A stretch of 64,000 nucleotides of DNA from Oscillospiraceae bacterium (GTDB lineage Bacteria; Bacillota_A; Clostridia; Oscillospirales; Oscillospiraceae): the NCBI GenBank assembly GCA_017459865.1, contig JAFUCD010000020.1, positions 1 to 64,000 of the forward strand. The letters are read 5' to 3'. Every line of letters begins with the position of its first letter. Within the stretch, counting starts at the first letter, position 1. Below the pieces are notes generated by a model that saw nothing but the letters and a program-made list of their open reading frames with translations, searched no databases and had not been told where the DNA came from. Positions 42,069-50,134 of the stretch are shown here, piece by piece. The position numbers and the translations under genes were made by a program.

Positions 42069-42422
42069 ATGATGCAGACAGTCAAACGCGGAGACATCTA
42101 TTACGCGGATCTGAGTCCTGTCGTAGGCAGCGAGCAGGGCGGGACGCGCCCGGTGCTGATCATCCAGAACGACGCCGGGAACCGCCACAGCCCGACCGTG
42201 ATCGCCGCGGCGATCACCTCGCGCACCGGCAAGGCAAAGCTTCCGACGCACATCAACCTCGCCGCGCAGACCTGCGGTCTGCCGAAGGACAGCATCGTGC
42301 TCCTGGAGCAGGTGCGCACGATCGACAAGACCCGTCTGCGCGAGCGCATGGGGCGCGTGGACGCGCCCATGATGGACCGCGTCGACAGCGCCATCGCCGT
42401 CAGCTTCGGTCTGCCGCAGTGA
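42069..42422 (+). CDS. mazF: MazF/NdoA-type endoribonuclease toxin
   Basis: A 117-residue MazF-fold protein, a sequence-specific mRNA interferase. Family features are VKRGDIYYADLSPVVGSEQG, GTRPVLIIQND, NRHSPTVIAAAITS, and VLLEQVRTIDKTRL, close to Bacillus NdoA. In Bacillus an antitoxin gene lies between alr and ndoA; here that space holds only a hairpin array, and no antitoxin-sized frame with an SD is visible. It may use an antitoxin elsewhere. ATG 42069 or ATG 42072 follows SD GGAG. Confidence 0.93.
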   Translation: MMQTVKRGDIYYADLSPVVGSEQGGTRPVLIIQNDAGNRHSPTVIAAAITSRTGKAKLPTHINLAAQTCGLPKDSIVLLEQVRTIDKTRLRERMGRVDAPMMDRVDSAIAVSFGLPQ

Positions 42423-42447
42423 GCGCCTCACCGGCGGCGCAGAGGCG

Positions 42448-42532
42448 AATGGGGAGCGGGCGATTCATGAATCGCCCCTACGTCGGAAACACAAGTCTCA
42501 CCGTAGGGGCGCATCACGATGCGCCCGCGCGA
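42448..42532. repeat. Three-hairpin GTAGGGGC module, copy 1
   Basis: Left palindrome GGGCGATTCATGAATCGCCC, then CCTAC, a 21-base loop, GTAGG, and right hairpin GGGCGCATC-ac-GATGCGCCC; the inner GCCCCTAC / GTAGGGGC arms also pair. Copy 2 at 48178-48262 has the same plan with paired changes in the stems. Confidence 0.75.
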
Positions 42533-42557
42533 CCCGGAGCGAATCCGAAACAACAAC

Positions 42558-42582
42558 GCCCGCACGGCAAATCCGTGCGGGC
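42558..42582 (-). terminator. Terminator after the SGNH-hydrolase gene
   Basis: GCCCGCACGG / CCGTGCGGGC (42558-42567 with 42573-42582), 20 bases beyond its stop on the minus strand. Confidence 0.75.
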
Positions 42583-42602
42583 GGTCTGTTATTTGGATGA
42601 GA

Positions 42603-43421
42603 TCATTCCCACGCGTGGGTCCGGACGTACTCCAGCCACGCCTCCATGCCGGCGGCGTTCAGATGCATGGCGTCGCCGTCGTGATATTCCTCGGAGAGGT
42701 AGCCCTGCGGGTTGAGCAGCCCCGTATAGGCGTCGAGATAGCGCACGCCCGCGCTCTCGGCGGCGGCGGCGATCCAGGAATTGATCTCCTCGATCATCTC
42801 GTTCGTCAGATCCTCGAACTCATAGCTCGCGGCGAGCGGCGTGATGGCGCTGAGGATGATCTTCGTCTCCGGACTCTTGTCCTGGATGGCGGAGATCAGC
42901 GCGGCATAGGACTCCGTCAGCTCCTCCTGCGTGACCAGGTTCGCGTTGTCCGGGCTCGGGAAAATGATGATCACATCGGGCGTGTTCACCTGTGCGATGT
43001 CCGCGGGGAGCGCGTTGTTGCCCGTGACGGGGGAGCGATAGGTCGTGGTGTCGAGCTCCTGCAGCGTGAGTCTGCCGCCGTCGGGCACCCAGACCTGCTT
43101 TCTGGCGTCGGCGCCGGTCAGCATCTCCTCGTCCTTCAGCGCGCTGAGCGCCTTGTCGCCGAGGAAGAAGATCCCGTCGACATATTCAGCCCCGGCGTCC
43201 TCGGTCTCGGCGAGCGCCGCGGCAGAGCCGTCGGTCGTATAGCTGGTGACAGGCGTCGGCGTGGGCGTCGTGATCACGGGCGTCGGCGTTGCGGCGGCGG
43301 TTTTGGCGGAGCCGTGGTTGCCGAGCGCGGAGGCGAAGATCACGGCGAACACCGCCAGCACCAGGCAGATGATCAGCGCCACGGACCAGAACGAATACAG
43401 GGTATCGGTTTTTTTGCTCAT
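42603..43421 (-). CDS. Membrane-anchored SGNH/GDSL-type hydrolase
   Basis: A 272-residue protein: N-terminal transmembrane helix (residues 12-34), a Thr/Pro-rich linker (TPTPVITTPTPTP), then a domain with an SGNH layout. It begins with DGIFFLGDKALSAL (in place of GDS), has PDVIIIFPSPDN in block III and ends with the catalytic-type DAMHLNAAG (Asp-x-x-His). The nucleophile position looks degenerate (GDK instead of GDS), so activity is doubtful. Related extracytoplasmic proteins act on acetylated glycans. ATG 43421 has SD AAAGGGG. Confidence 0.8.
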   Translation of the reverse strand: MSKKTDTLYSFWSVALIICLVLAVFAVIFASALGNHGSAKTAAATPTPVITTPTPTPVTSYTTDGSAAALAETEDAGAEYVDGIFFLGDKALSALKDEEMLTGADARKQVWVPDGGRLTLQELDTTTYRSPVTGNNALPADIAQVNTPDVIIIFPSPDNANLVTQEELTESYAALISAIQDKSPETKIILSAITPLAASYEFEDLTNEMIEEINSWIAAAAESAGVRYLDAYTGLLNPQGYLSEEYHDGDAMHLNAAGMEAWLEYVRTHAWE

Positions 43422-43459
43422 ATCGGTATCCCCTTTCTTGTCTGACAGGGAAGAAACAC

Positions 43460-43486
43460 GGGGGAGAAAACGCAGTTTTCTCCCCC
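43460..43486 (-). terminator. Terminator after the EF-G-like gene
   Basis: GGGGGAGAAAAC-gca-GTTTTCTCCCCC, a 12-bp perfect stem just beyond the stop on the minus strand. Confidence 0.82.
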
Positions 43487-43493
43487 GAAAGCA

Positions 43494-45503
43494 TTACTCT
43501 TGCTCAGCCTTGGCCTCTTCGATGACCTTCTGCTGGACGTTGCCGGGCGCCTCTTCATAGCGCACGAACTTGCAGCTGAACGAGCCGCGGCCCTGCGTCA
43601 TGCTGCGCAGGTCGATGGTGTAGGAGCTCATCTCCGCCATCGGGACCTCGGCCTCGACGATCTGCATGCCGTCCTCGGCGTTCATGCCCAGCACGGTGCC
43701 GCGGCGCTTGGAGGAGATATCGGACATGATATCGCCCAGGTTCGCGTCGGGGATCGTGACCTTCAGCAGGCCGATGGGCTCGAGGATGGTGGGCTTCGCC
43801 TTCGGGATGCCGTCCTGATAGGCAAGACGCGCAGCCGTCTGGAACGCCATATCGTTCGAGTCGACGGGGTGATAGGAGCCGTCATACAGCGTGGCCTTCA
43901 GGCCGACCAGCGGATAGCCCGCGAGCACGCCCTTCTGCACCGCGTTGCGCAGACCCTTTTCGACGGAGGGGAAGAAGTTTTTCGGGACGGAGCCGCCGAA
44001 GACCTCCTCGGCGAAGACCATGTCGTCGGACTCCTCCTGGGGCTCGAAGCGGATCCACACGTCGCCGAACTGGCCGCTGCCGCCGGACTGCTTCTTGTGG
44101 CGGCCGTGGGCCTCGACCTTGCCCTTGATCTTCTCGCGATAGGCCACGCGGGCGGGCTTGAGCTCGGTCTCGACGCCGAAGCGGCTCTTGAGCTTGGAGC
44201 AGAGGACGTCAACCTGGATGTCGCCGGCACCGGAAATGACCATCTGGTGGGTCTCGGCGTTGTTCACGAGCGTGAAGGAGATGTCCTCCTCGTTCAGGCG
44301 GGCGAGACCGGAGGCGACCTTGTCGTCCTGACCCTTGGTCTTCGGGCTGATCGCCATGGAGTAGACGGGCTCGGGGATGTCGATGGCGGGGAACTCGACC
44401 TCGTTCTTCGCGTCGCAGACGGTGTCGCCGGTCTTCCAGTCCATCTTGCCGACGGCGACGATGTCGCCGCAGCAGGCTTCCTTGACCTCGGTGTTCTTCT
44501 TGCCGCAGATCGTGTACATACGGCCGAGCTTGTCCGTGCTGGAGGCGCGCATGTTGCGCAGGGAGAGGTCGGAGGTGATCTTGCCGGCCATGACCTTCAC
44601 GAAGGAATACTTGCCGAACTGATCGGAGATGGTCTTGAACACGAAGCCCGCGACCGGCGCGTCGGGCTTGCAGGCGGCCTCAGCCGGGTTCGGGACGTAA
44701 TCGACGACGGCCTGCAGGAAGGCCTCGGTGCCGATGCCGCTCATGCCGGCGCCGCAGAAGACGGGGATGAAGTCGCGGCTCTGCAGACCGAGCTTGATGC
44801 CCTTGACGGTCTCTTCCTCGCTGAGCTCCATCTCCTCGAGGAACTTCTCCATCAACTCGTCATCGGAGACGGAGGCAGCCTCGAACAGCTCCATGCGCAG
44901 ATCGTCGACCTTGCCCGCGTCGGCGGCGGGAACGGCGACCTTCTCGGTCTTCTTGCCGTTGGTCTTGTAGGCGACGTTGTGCACCAGATCGATAACGCCG
45001 GTGCCGTCGCTCATCGGGATCGTGACGGGGCAGACACCTGCGCCGTATTTCTCCTTCAGGGCGGCGAGGACCGCGTCGAAGTCCGCGTGCTCCTCGTCGA
45101 GCTTGGAGACATAGAACATGGCGGGCATGTCCGCGTTCTTGAGATATTTCCAGCTGCGCTCGGCGCCGACGGAGATGCCGTCCTTGGCGCTCAGGAAAAT
45201 GACGCCCGCTTCCGCCGCGCGCATCGCGCAGAAGACCTCGCCCGCGAAATCGAAGAAGCCGGGGCAGTCGAGCACGTTGATCTTGCAGCCGCCGAAGTCC
45301 ACGGGCGCGATGCCGGTGGAGATGGTGATGCCGCGCTTGATCTCTTCCGCGTCGTAATCGCAGACGGTGTTGCCGTCAGCAGTCTTGCCCTGACGGTCGA
45401 TCGCACCGGTCAGATAAAGCATGTTTTCCACCAGCGTGGTCTTGCCGGTGCCGCCGTGACCCATGAAGGCTACGTTGCGGATGTTCTTGGTTTCGTAACT
45501 CAT
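43494..45503 (-). CDS. EF-G-like translation GTPase (EF-G2 type)
   Basis: A 669-residue five-domain EF-G paralogue. G1 reads GHGGTGKTTL (EF-G proper has AHIDAGKTT), switch I has EEIKRGITIS, G3 is DCPGFFDF, and G4 reads SKLD where NKxD is expected. Domain IV (PAR..YREKIKGKVEAHGRHK) and the C-terminal domain V are complete. The P-loop form fits the EF-G2/FusA-like branch rather than the canonical factor, which should be encoded with str operon genes elsewhere. The role may be a subset of translocation, or rescue or recycling. ATG 45503 has SD GAGAGG. Confidence 0.9.
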   Translation of the reverse strand: MSYETKNIRNVAFMGHGGTGKTTLVENMLYLTGAIDRQGKTADGNTVCDYDAEEIKRGITISTGIAPVDFGGCKINVLDCPGFFDFAGEVFCAMRAAEAGVIFLSAKDGISVGAERSWKYLKNADMPAMFYVSKLDEEHADFDAVLAALKEKYGAGVCPVTIPMSDGTGVIDLVHNVAYKTNGKKTEKVAVPAADAGKVDDLRMELFEAASVSDDELMEKFLEEMELSEEETVKGIKLGLQSRDFIPVFCGAGMSGIGTEAFLQAVVDYVPNPAEAACKPDAPVAGFVFKTISDQFGKYSFVKVMAGKITSDLSLRNMRASSTDKLGRMYTICGKKNTEVKEACCGDIVAVGKMDWKTGDTVCDAKNEVEFPAIDIPEPVYSMAISPKTKGQDDKVASGLARLNEEDISFTLVNNAETHQMVISGAGDIQVDVLCSKLKSRFGVETELKPARVAYREKIKGKVEAHGRHKKQSGGSGQFGDVWIRFEPQEESDDMVFAEEVFGGSVPKNFFPSVEKGLRNAVQKGVLAGYPLVGLKATLYDGSYHPVDSNDMAFQTAARLAYQDGIPKAKPTILEPIGLLKVTIPDANLGDIMSDISSKRRGTVLGMNAEDGMQIVEAEVPMAEMSSYTIDLRSMTQGRGSFSCKFVRYEEAPGNVQQKVIEEAKAEQE

Positions 45504-45589
45504 GAATGTACCTCTCCTTGTATTAAAATCAAACAAGTATTTGTAAACGGTTTCTTCGCGCAGATCCCCTGCACGGCGTTAACTGCTAT

Positions 45590-45618
45590 ATTATACACGA
45601 TAATCGGCGATATAGCAA
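45590..45618 (-). promoter_or_regulatory. Promoter of the EF-G-like gene
   Basis: Minus strand: TTGCTA (45613-45618), 17-bp spacer, TATAAT (45590-45595). Confidence 0.75.
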
Positions 45619-45629
45619 TATAAAGTTTA

Positions 45630-48149
45630 TTATCGCTTCAGGCCGAGATTCGTCACGACCAGCGGGATCAGCCACAGCAGCTGATACAGGACCAGGTTCG
45701 AAACGGTCGCGGCGTCGAACGCGCCCATCGCCAGCAGCAGAAACATCGCCAGCACGCCGAGCACCGCCGCGATCACGCTGAGCACGACCAGCGTGCGCAC
45801 CGCGCCGTAAAGCCGCTTGCCCATCGAGCTGATGCGCACGAACGAGCCCAGACCTCGCCGCGCCATCACGCCGGCGATGTGCGTCTCCTCGCTCGGCTCG
45901 GCGGCGGACATGGCGTACCGCTTGGCATAGCTCGGGAAGTGGAAGCCGTCGGTGGAGATCTTGAATTTCTGGTGCAGCATCACGGGCGTGATGTTCGAGT
46001 CGCGCACGGCGAAGGAGGCGGCCTGCTTCGAGCGCAGCAGCTCCATCAGCGCGTTCTGCACGCTCTTGACCGGCGTGTAGTTGATGTGGATGATGCCCAC
46101 GAGCTGCCCGGAAATGACGACGAACAGGGTGTCCTTCTTCGTCAGCTTCTCCGACAGGCGGATGCCGCGCAGATTCACGAAGTCCGCGCCGCCCACCATC
46201 ACCTCTTCACCGTCGACCACGGCGGTCAGACCGCCGGTCTTGCCGCAGCTGAACTGATCCACCGGGATCAGACGGCAGTGGTGCTTCTCCAGCAGCTGCG
46301 CGAACACGGGCGCAAGACAGCTGCCCGAGGCGATCACCACGCTTGCCGCGGCGGAGATGACCTTCTGCGGGTACGCGCCCTCCAGGATGCGGATGTCGCC
46401 GACCTGCACGGTCTTGGGCGGGAAGATATCGTCGTCCGTGACGATGATGTGCGCGCTGCGGCCGATGTCGCTCGTGCCGGACCAGCCCGCGATGGCGATC
46501 CCGCGCGAGAACAGCCGCTGCGCCACCGTGCGGAACGGCAGCGAAAAGCTCAGGATCACAGATACCGGCACGAATGCCGCAAACACGGCGGACAGGATGT
46601 GCGCGATGCTGTCGAAGCGTCCGTTCAAGATCGCCGCCAGCAGACTCAGCACGATCCCCAGCACGATCAGATAGGGGCTCAGGACCGTGTATACCGCCTC
46701 GCCGGGGGAGGATTCCTCCGCCCGGTGGATAAAGCCGTCGGTCGGGCGGGAGGACTTCAGGAGCGTCAGCCCCTCCTTGGAGAGATTGGGGTCGGCGAAG
46801 ATCGTCAGCGGATCCTCGGCCTTCTGCAGCACGCGGAACGTCTTGCGCAGTCCCTGGCAGGTGTACAGCGCGCTGTAGAGACTGAGCGTGATCGCCAGCG
46901 CGCTCACGCCGCAGAACGGCAGCCCGAATTCCAGCGAGCCCAGGATCGCGCAGACCACGGCGTCGATCAGCGAGAAGATGGCGCTCAGCGCGACCATCGT
47001 CTCCAGACCGGGGCGTCTGCGCAGCAGCGACATGACGCCCGTCACGAGCACGTCCAGCCCCGCGAGCATCGACGTCATCAGCAAAATCAGGCAGACGAGC
47101 GCGCGGACGATCTCGTTGGAGCGGAGCAGACCGAACGTCGGCAGACCCAGCGAGATGTACAGCAGCAGCAGCGTCACGATGGCGCTGATGCGCCCGCGCA
47201 GCTTCAGCGAGCGGGTACGCCCGCCATAGTATTTTGCGGCGCGCTCGGGGCTCAGCTCCGGGCCGAGCGGCTCCTCGGCGGTCGCGTCCTCCCGGGCCTG
47301 CGCCTGCGATTCGCGCACACGGTAGGCCACGGCGGCGATGCGCGTCAGCAGCGGCTGCAGCACCGTCTCGCGGAAGTCCGGTCTCGGCGGCGGGGGCGGC
47401 GTCTCCTCGCGCTCGCGCTCCGCCTCGGCGGCGTAGCTCTCGCCGCTGCGCGGCGCGTAGAGCTCCTCGTCCGTCACGGCGCGGAACACCATGGTCGGCT
47501 CGTACTCGTCCTCGGCGCTGCGCGCCGGTGCGGTGCGGGGGCGGCGTTCCGGCGCCGGCGCGGGGGCGTCGTCGTCCCCGGCGCGATCGCGGTCAAACTC
47601 CGCCGTCACGCGGTCCACCCAGTCGCGCACGCGTCTGAGCTGTCCGCGCACGCCGTCGTCGCGGGCGGGCGCGGCGGAGGACCGTGCCGTCCTGCGCGCG
47701 TGCAGCTCGCCCGGGTGATACTCGCGCACGTCCTCGTCGGGCTCGTCCTGCTCCGGCAGTCCCAGCGTCTCGCGCCAGGTGCCGCGCAGGAGTCCGGACC
47801 GGCCTTTGGGCGCGGCGATCTTCACGTCCGCGTCCGGATAGTCCTCGTCGTAGGAGGCGAAGGGATCGTTCGTCTCCGGCGCGGGCGGCGCCGGTACGGG
47901 CTCCGGCTCCGGCTCGGGATCGGGCGCTGCGAGCGCCTGCTCGAGCACGCCGAGCGGCTCCTCGGGCACGTCCGGCTCGTCGATCAGCTCCGCCGCGATC
48001 GGGCGCGACGGGAAGGCGGCCTTTGCCCGCGGCGTCGCCGCGGGCGCGGCGGGATCATAGTCTTTATATTCAGAGAGGATGGACTCCAGGTCGAATTCAT
48101 CGGTATCCAGATCGAACGAAAAACCGTTCGCGGAAAAATCGGGGCCCAT
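45630..48149 (-). CDS. P-type-ATPase-like membrane protein lacking catalytic residues
   Basis: An 839-residue protein. Residues 1-310 are disordered, acidic and Pro/Ala-rich (EPEPEPEPVPAPPAPE). From about 315 come transmembrane helices and a soluble core laid out like a P1B-type ATPase. The membrane helix FVPVSVILSFSLPF stands where CPC occurs, followed by SRGIAIAGWSGTSDIGRSAH and VTDDDIFPPKTV in place of the phosphorylation motif DKTGT. Further on are an ATP-domain-like GKTGGLTAVVDGEEVMVGG and AVRDSNITP in place of TGD. No TGE actuator motif is seen. It is thus predicted inactive as a pump. Two C-terminal helices follow. ATG 48149 has SD AAGGAG. Confidence 0.8.
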   Translation of the reverse strand: MGPDFSANGFSFDLDTDEFDLESILSEYKDYDPAAPAATPRAKAAFPSRPIAAELIDEPDVPEEPLGVLEQALAAPDPEPEPEPVPAPPAPETNDPFASYDEDYPDADVKIAAPKGRSGLLRGTWRETLGLPEQDEPDEDVREYHPGELHARRTARSSAAPARDDGVRGQLRRVRDWVDRVTAEFDRDRAGDDDAPAPAPERRPRTAPARSAEDEYEPTMVFRAVTDEELYAPRSGESYAAEAEREREETPPPPPRPDFRETVLQPLLTRIAAVAYRVRESQAQAREDATAEEPLGPELSPERAAKYYGGRTRSLKLRGRISAIVTLLLLYISLGLPTFGLLRSNEIVRALVCLILLMTSMLAGLDVLVTGVMSLLRRRPGLETMVALSAIFSLIDAVVCAILGSLEFGLPFCGVSALAITLSLYSALYTCQGLRKTFRVLQKAEDPLTIFADPNLSKEGLTLLKSSRPTDGFIHRAEESSPGEAVYTVLSPYLIVLGIVLSLLAAILNGRFDSIAHILSAVFAAFVPVSVILSFSLPFRTVAQRLFSRGIAIAGWSGTSDIGRSAHIIVTDDDIFPPKTVQVGDIRILEGAYPQKVISAAASVVIASGSCLAPVFAQLLEKHHCRLIPVDQFSCGKTGGLTAVVDGEEVMVGGADFVNLRGIRLSEKLTKKDTLFVVISGQLVGIIHINYTPVKSVQNALMELLRSKQAASFAVRDSNITPVMLHQKFKISTDGFHFPSYAKRYAMSAAEPSEETHIAGVMARRGLGSFVRISSMGKRLYGAVRTLVVLSVIAAVLGVLAMFLLLAMGAFDAATVSNLVLYQLLWLIPLVVTNLGLKR

Positions 48150-48177
48150 GGTTATCATCTCCTTACGGGGGATGGGA

Positions 48178-48262
48178 TCGTGCGATTCGTGAATCGCCCC
48201 TACAGAGGTGTGAGCGGTGCGTTTGTGTCTGTAGGGGCGCTTCATGAAGCGCCCGCACGGTG
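48178..48262. repeat. Three-hairpin GTAGGGGC module, copy 2
   Basis: GATTCGTGAATCGCCC plus CTAC, a 27-base loop, GTAGG, then GGGCGCTTC-at-GAAGCGCCC. It has the same plan as 42448-42532, with the stem bases GCGCATC/GATGCGC there replaced by GCGCTTC/GAAGCGC here. Confidence 0.75.
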
Positions 48263-48276
48263 CGCAAGGATGTCCG

Positions 48277-49023
48277 TTATCTCTGACGCAGCGCCTCGTA
48301 CAGCAGCACGGCGGCTGCGGCGCTGGCGTTCAGGGACGAGATCTCGCCCTTCATCGGAATGCTGACCAGCACGTCGCAGTGCTCGCGCACGAGACGGCTA
48401 ATGCCGTCGCCCTCGGAGCCGATCACGATGCAGACACTGCCCGTGAGATCGGTCTTCCACAGCGGCGAGCTGCCCTCGGCGGCGGCACCGTAGACCCAGA
48501 CGCCGGCCTTTTTCAGCGTCTCAATCGCGGCGGAGAGATTCGGCACGCGCGCAATGGGCAGATGCTCGGCGGCACCGGCGCTGGCCTTGTCTACCACGGC
48601 GGTCAGCCCCGCGCTGCGGCGCTTCGGGATGATCACGCCGTGCGCGCCCACGCATTCGGCGGTGCGGATGATCGCGCCGAGGTTGTGCGGGTCCGAGATC
48701 TCGTCGCACATGACGAGAAACGGCGGCTCGCCCTTTTCCTGCGCGCGCTGCAGCAGATCCTCTACCGTGCAGTATTCCTTCACGGCGCACAGCGCCACCA
48801 CGCCCTGGTGCGCGCGGGTCTGGCTCATGGCGTCGAGCTTCCGGCGGTCGGTCTCCACGACGACGACGCCCTGCGCGCGCGCCTTGGAGGCGATGTGCCC
48901 CAGCGTCTGGTCGACCTCGCCCTTGGCGATGTAGATCTTGTCGATCGCGCGTCCGGCGCGCAGCGCCTCGATGACGGCGTTGCGTCCCTCGATGCGGTCG
49001 TTGATATCGGTTTCAAAATCCAT
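48277..49023 (-). CDS. rlmB: 23S rRNA (guanosine-2'-O-)-methyltransferase RlmB / TrmH family
   Basis: A 248-residue SPOUT methyltransferase. The N-terminal substrate-binding domain begins IEGRNAVIEALRAGRAIDKIYI. The knotted SAM domain has LVMCDEISDPHNLGAIIRTAE (motif 1, with catalytic Arg and Asn), IVIGSEGDGISRLV (motif 2) and IPMKGEISSLNASAAAAVLLYE (motif 3). It matches RlmB-type enzymes that modify Gm in 23S rRNA. ATG 49023 is preferred for SD AAAGGA; two in-frame ATGs upstream have none. Confidence 0.93.
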   Translation of the reverse strand: MDFETDINDRIEGRNAVIEALRAGRAIDKIYIAKGEVDQTLGHIASKARAQGVVVVETDRRKLDAMSQTRAHQGVVALCAVKEYCTVEDLLQRAQEKGEPPFLVMCDEISDPHNLGAIIRTAECVGAHGVIIPKRRSAGLTAVVDKASAGAAEHLPIARVPNLSAAIETLKKAGVWVYGAAAEGSSPLWKTDLTGSVCIVIGSEGDGISRLVREHCDVLVSIPMKGEISSLNASAAAAVLLYEALRQR

Positions 49024-49059
49024 ACTGTCTGTTCCTTTGCTCATACTCATACAAATTAG

Positions 49060-49088
49060 AGTATAACACAGCTTTCGGCATTAAGAAA
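49060..49088 (-). promoter_or_regulatory. Promoter of rlmB
   Basis: Minus strand: TTTCTT (49083-49088), 17-bp spacer, TATACT (49060-49065). Confidence 0.55.
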
Positions 49089-49182
49089 GCACAAATCCGC
49101 AAGATTCTCAAAAAAATCGAAGCGAAACGCACGGCGGTCCTGAAATTTTTGGAAAGCCCCCGCCGCTTTCTGCAAAAAAAGA

Positions 49183-49211
49183 TAGACTTTCCAATCAAAA
49201 CGGGGTAAAAT
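49183..49211 (+). promoter_or_regulatory. Promoter of the rhomboid-like gene
   Basis: TAGACT (49183-49188), 17-bp spacer, TAAAAT (49206-49211). Confidence 0.5.
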
Positions 49212-49261
49212 ATGATGTTAGTTTCTATCTTGTATCAGTATGCATTCCACGGAGGAAGTCT

Positions 49262-50110
49262 ATGAAAAAACTCATGGATCGCATCGATCGTTTCTGTATC
49301 CTGCATCCGCGCTTCGGTATCCGGCGGCTGATGCTCTATGTTGTGATCGGCAACATCCTGATCTATGTCCTGTCGATGATGGACACGACGGGGCTCGTCT
49401 ATCAGAAGCTCAGCTTTTCCGGGCAGGCGATTTTGCACGGCGAGGTCTGGCGCATCGTGACGTATCTCTTCGTCCCGGCGGGCGGCGGATCGCTGCTGCT
49501 GTTTCTGGTGTCGATGTATTTCTATTTCTGGATCGGCACGTCGCTGGAAAACGAGTGGGGCGCGGGCAAGTTCACGATCTATTATCTCATCGGCGCGCTG
49601 CTGCAGGCGATCTTCGGCGTGGTGCTCACGCTGATCACGAAGACCGATATCGTCATCTCGGCGACGTACCTGAACCTGTCGCTGTTCTTCGCCTTCGCCA
49701 CGCTCTTCCCGGATGTGACGGTGCTGCTGTTTTTCATCATTCCGGTCAAGATCAAGTGGCTGGCATACCTGGACGCGGCGCTGTTCGTGTACGGGATCAT
49801 CACCACGCCGTTCCCGGTGGATCTGCTGCCGGTGGTGGCGGTGCTGAACTATCTCATCTTCTGCGGCGGCTGGCTGTTTGATTTCCTCCGCCCGTCGCGC
49901 GTGCGGCAGGAGCGCAGGACCGTGCAGTTCAAGACCGAGGCGCGGCGCATCCAAAAGGAGCAGACGCAGCGCGGCTATCGCCACAAGTGCGAGATCTGCG
50001 GCCGCACGGACGCGGATTTTCCGGACCTGCAGTTTCGCTATTGCTCGCGCTGCGCGGGCTATCACTGCTATTGTGAGGACCACATTTCCAACCACGCGCA
50101 TTTTCAATAA
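49262..50110 (+). CDS. Rhomboid-like membrane protein with C-terminal zinc ribbon
   Basis: A 282-residue protein. Six membrane helices in residues 22-215 follow the rhomboid order: HGEVWRIVTYLFVP (like E.WR..T..F.H) and IGTSLENEWGAGKFTIYYLIG (like G..LE..WG...F...Y). The protease nucleophile motif GxSG is absent; ISATYLNLSLFFAFATLFPD stands in its place, so it is predicted inactive. The C-terminal tail is basic, then Cys/His-rich: CEICG, CSRC, CYCEDHISNH, probably one or two zinc sites. SD GGAGG precedes ATG 49262. Probably an operon with the beta-propeller gene 24 bases later. Confidence 0.85.
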   Translation: MKKLMDRIDRFCILHPRFGIRRLMLYVVIGNILIYVLSMMDTTGLVYQKLSFSGQAILHGEVWRIVTYLFVPAGGGSLLLFLVSMYFYFWIGTSLENEWGAGKFTIYYLIGALLQAIFGVVLTLITKTDIVISATYLNLSLFFAFATLFPDVTVLLFFIIPVKIKWLAYLDAALFVYGIITTPFPVDLLPVVAVLNYLIFCGGWLFDFLRPSRVRQERRTVQFKTEARRIQKEQTQRGYRHKCEICGRTDADFPDLQFRYCSRCAGYHCYCEDHISNHAHFQ

Positions 50111-50134
50111 TCCGATCCGAGGAGAAAGAGAAGC

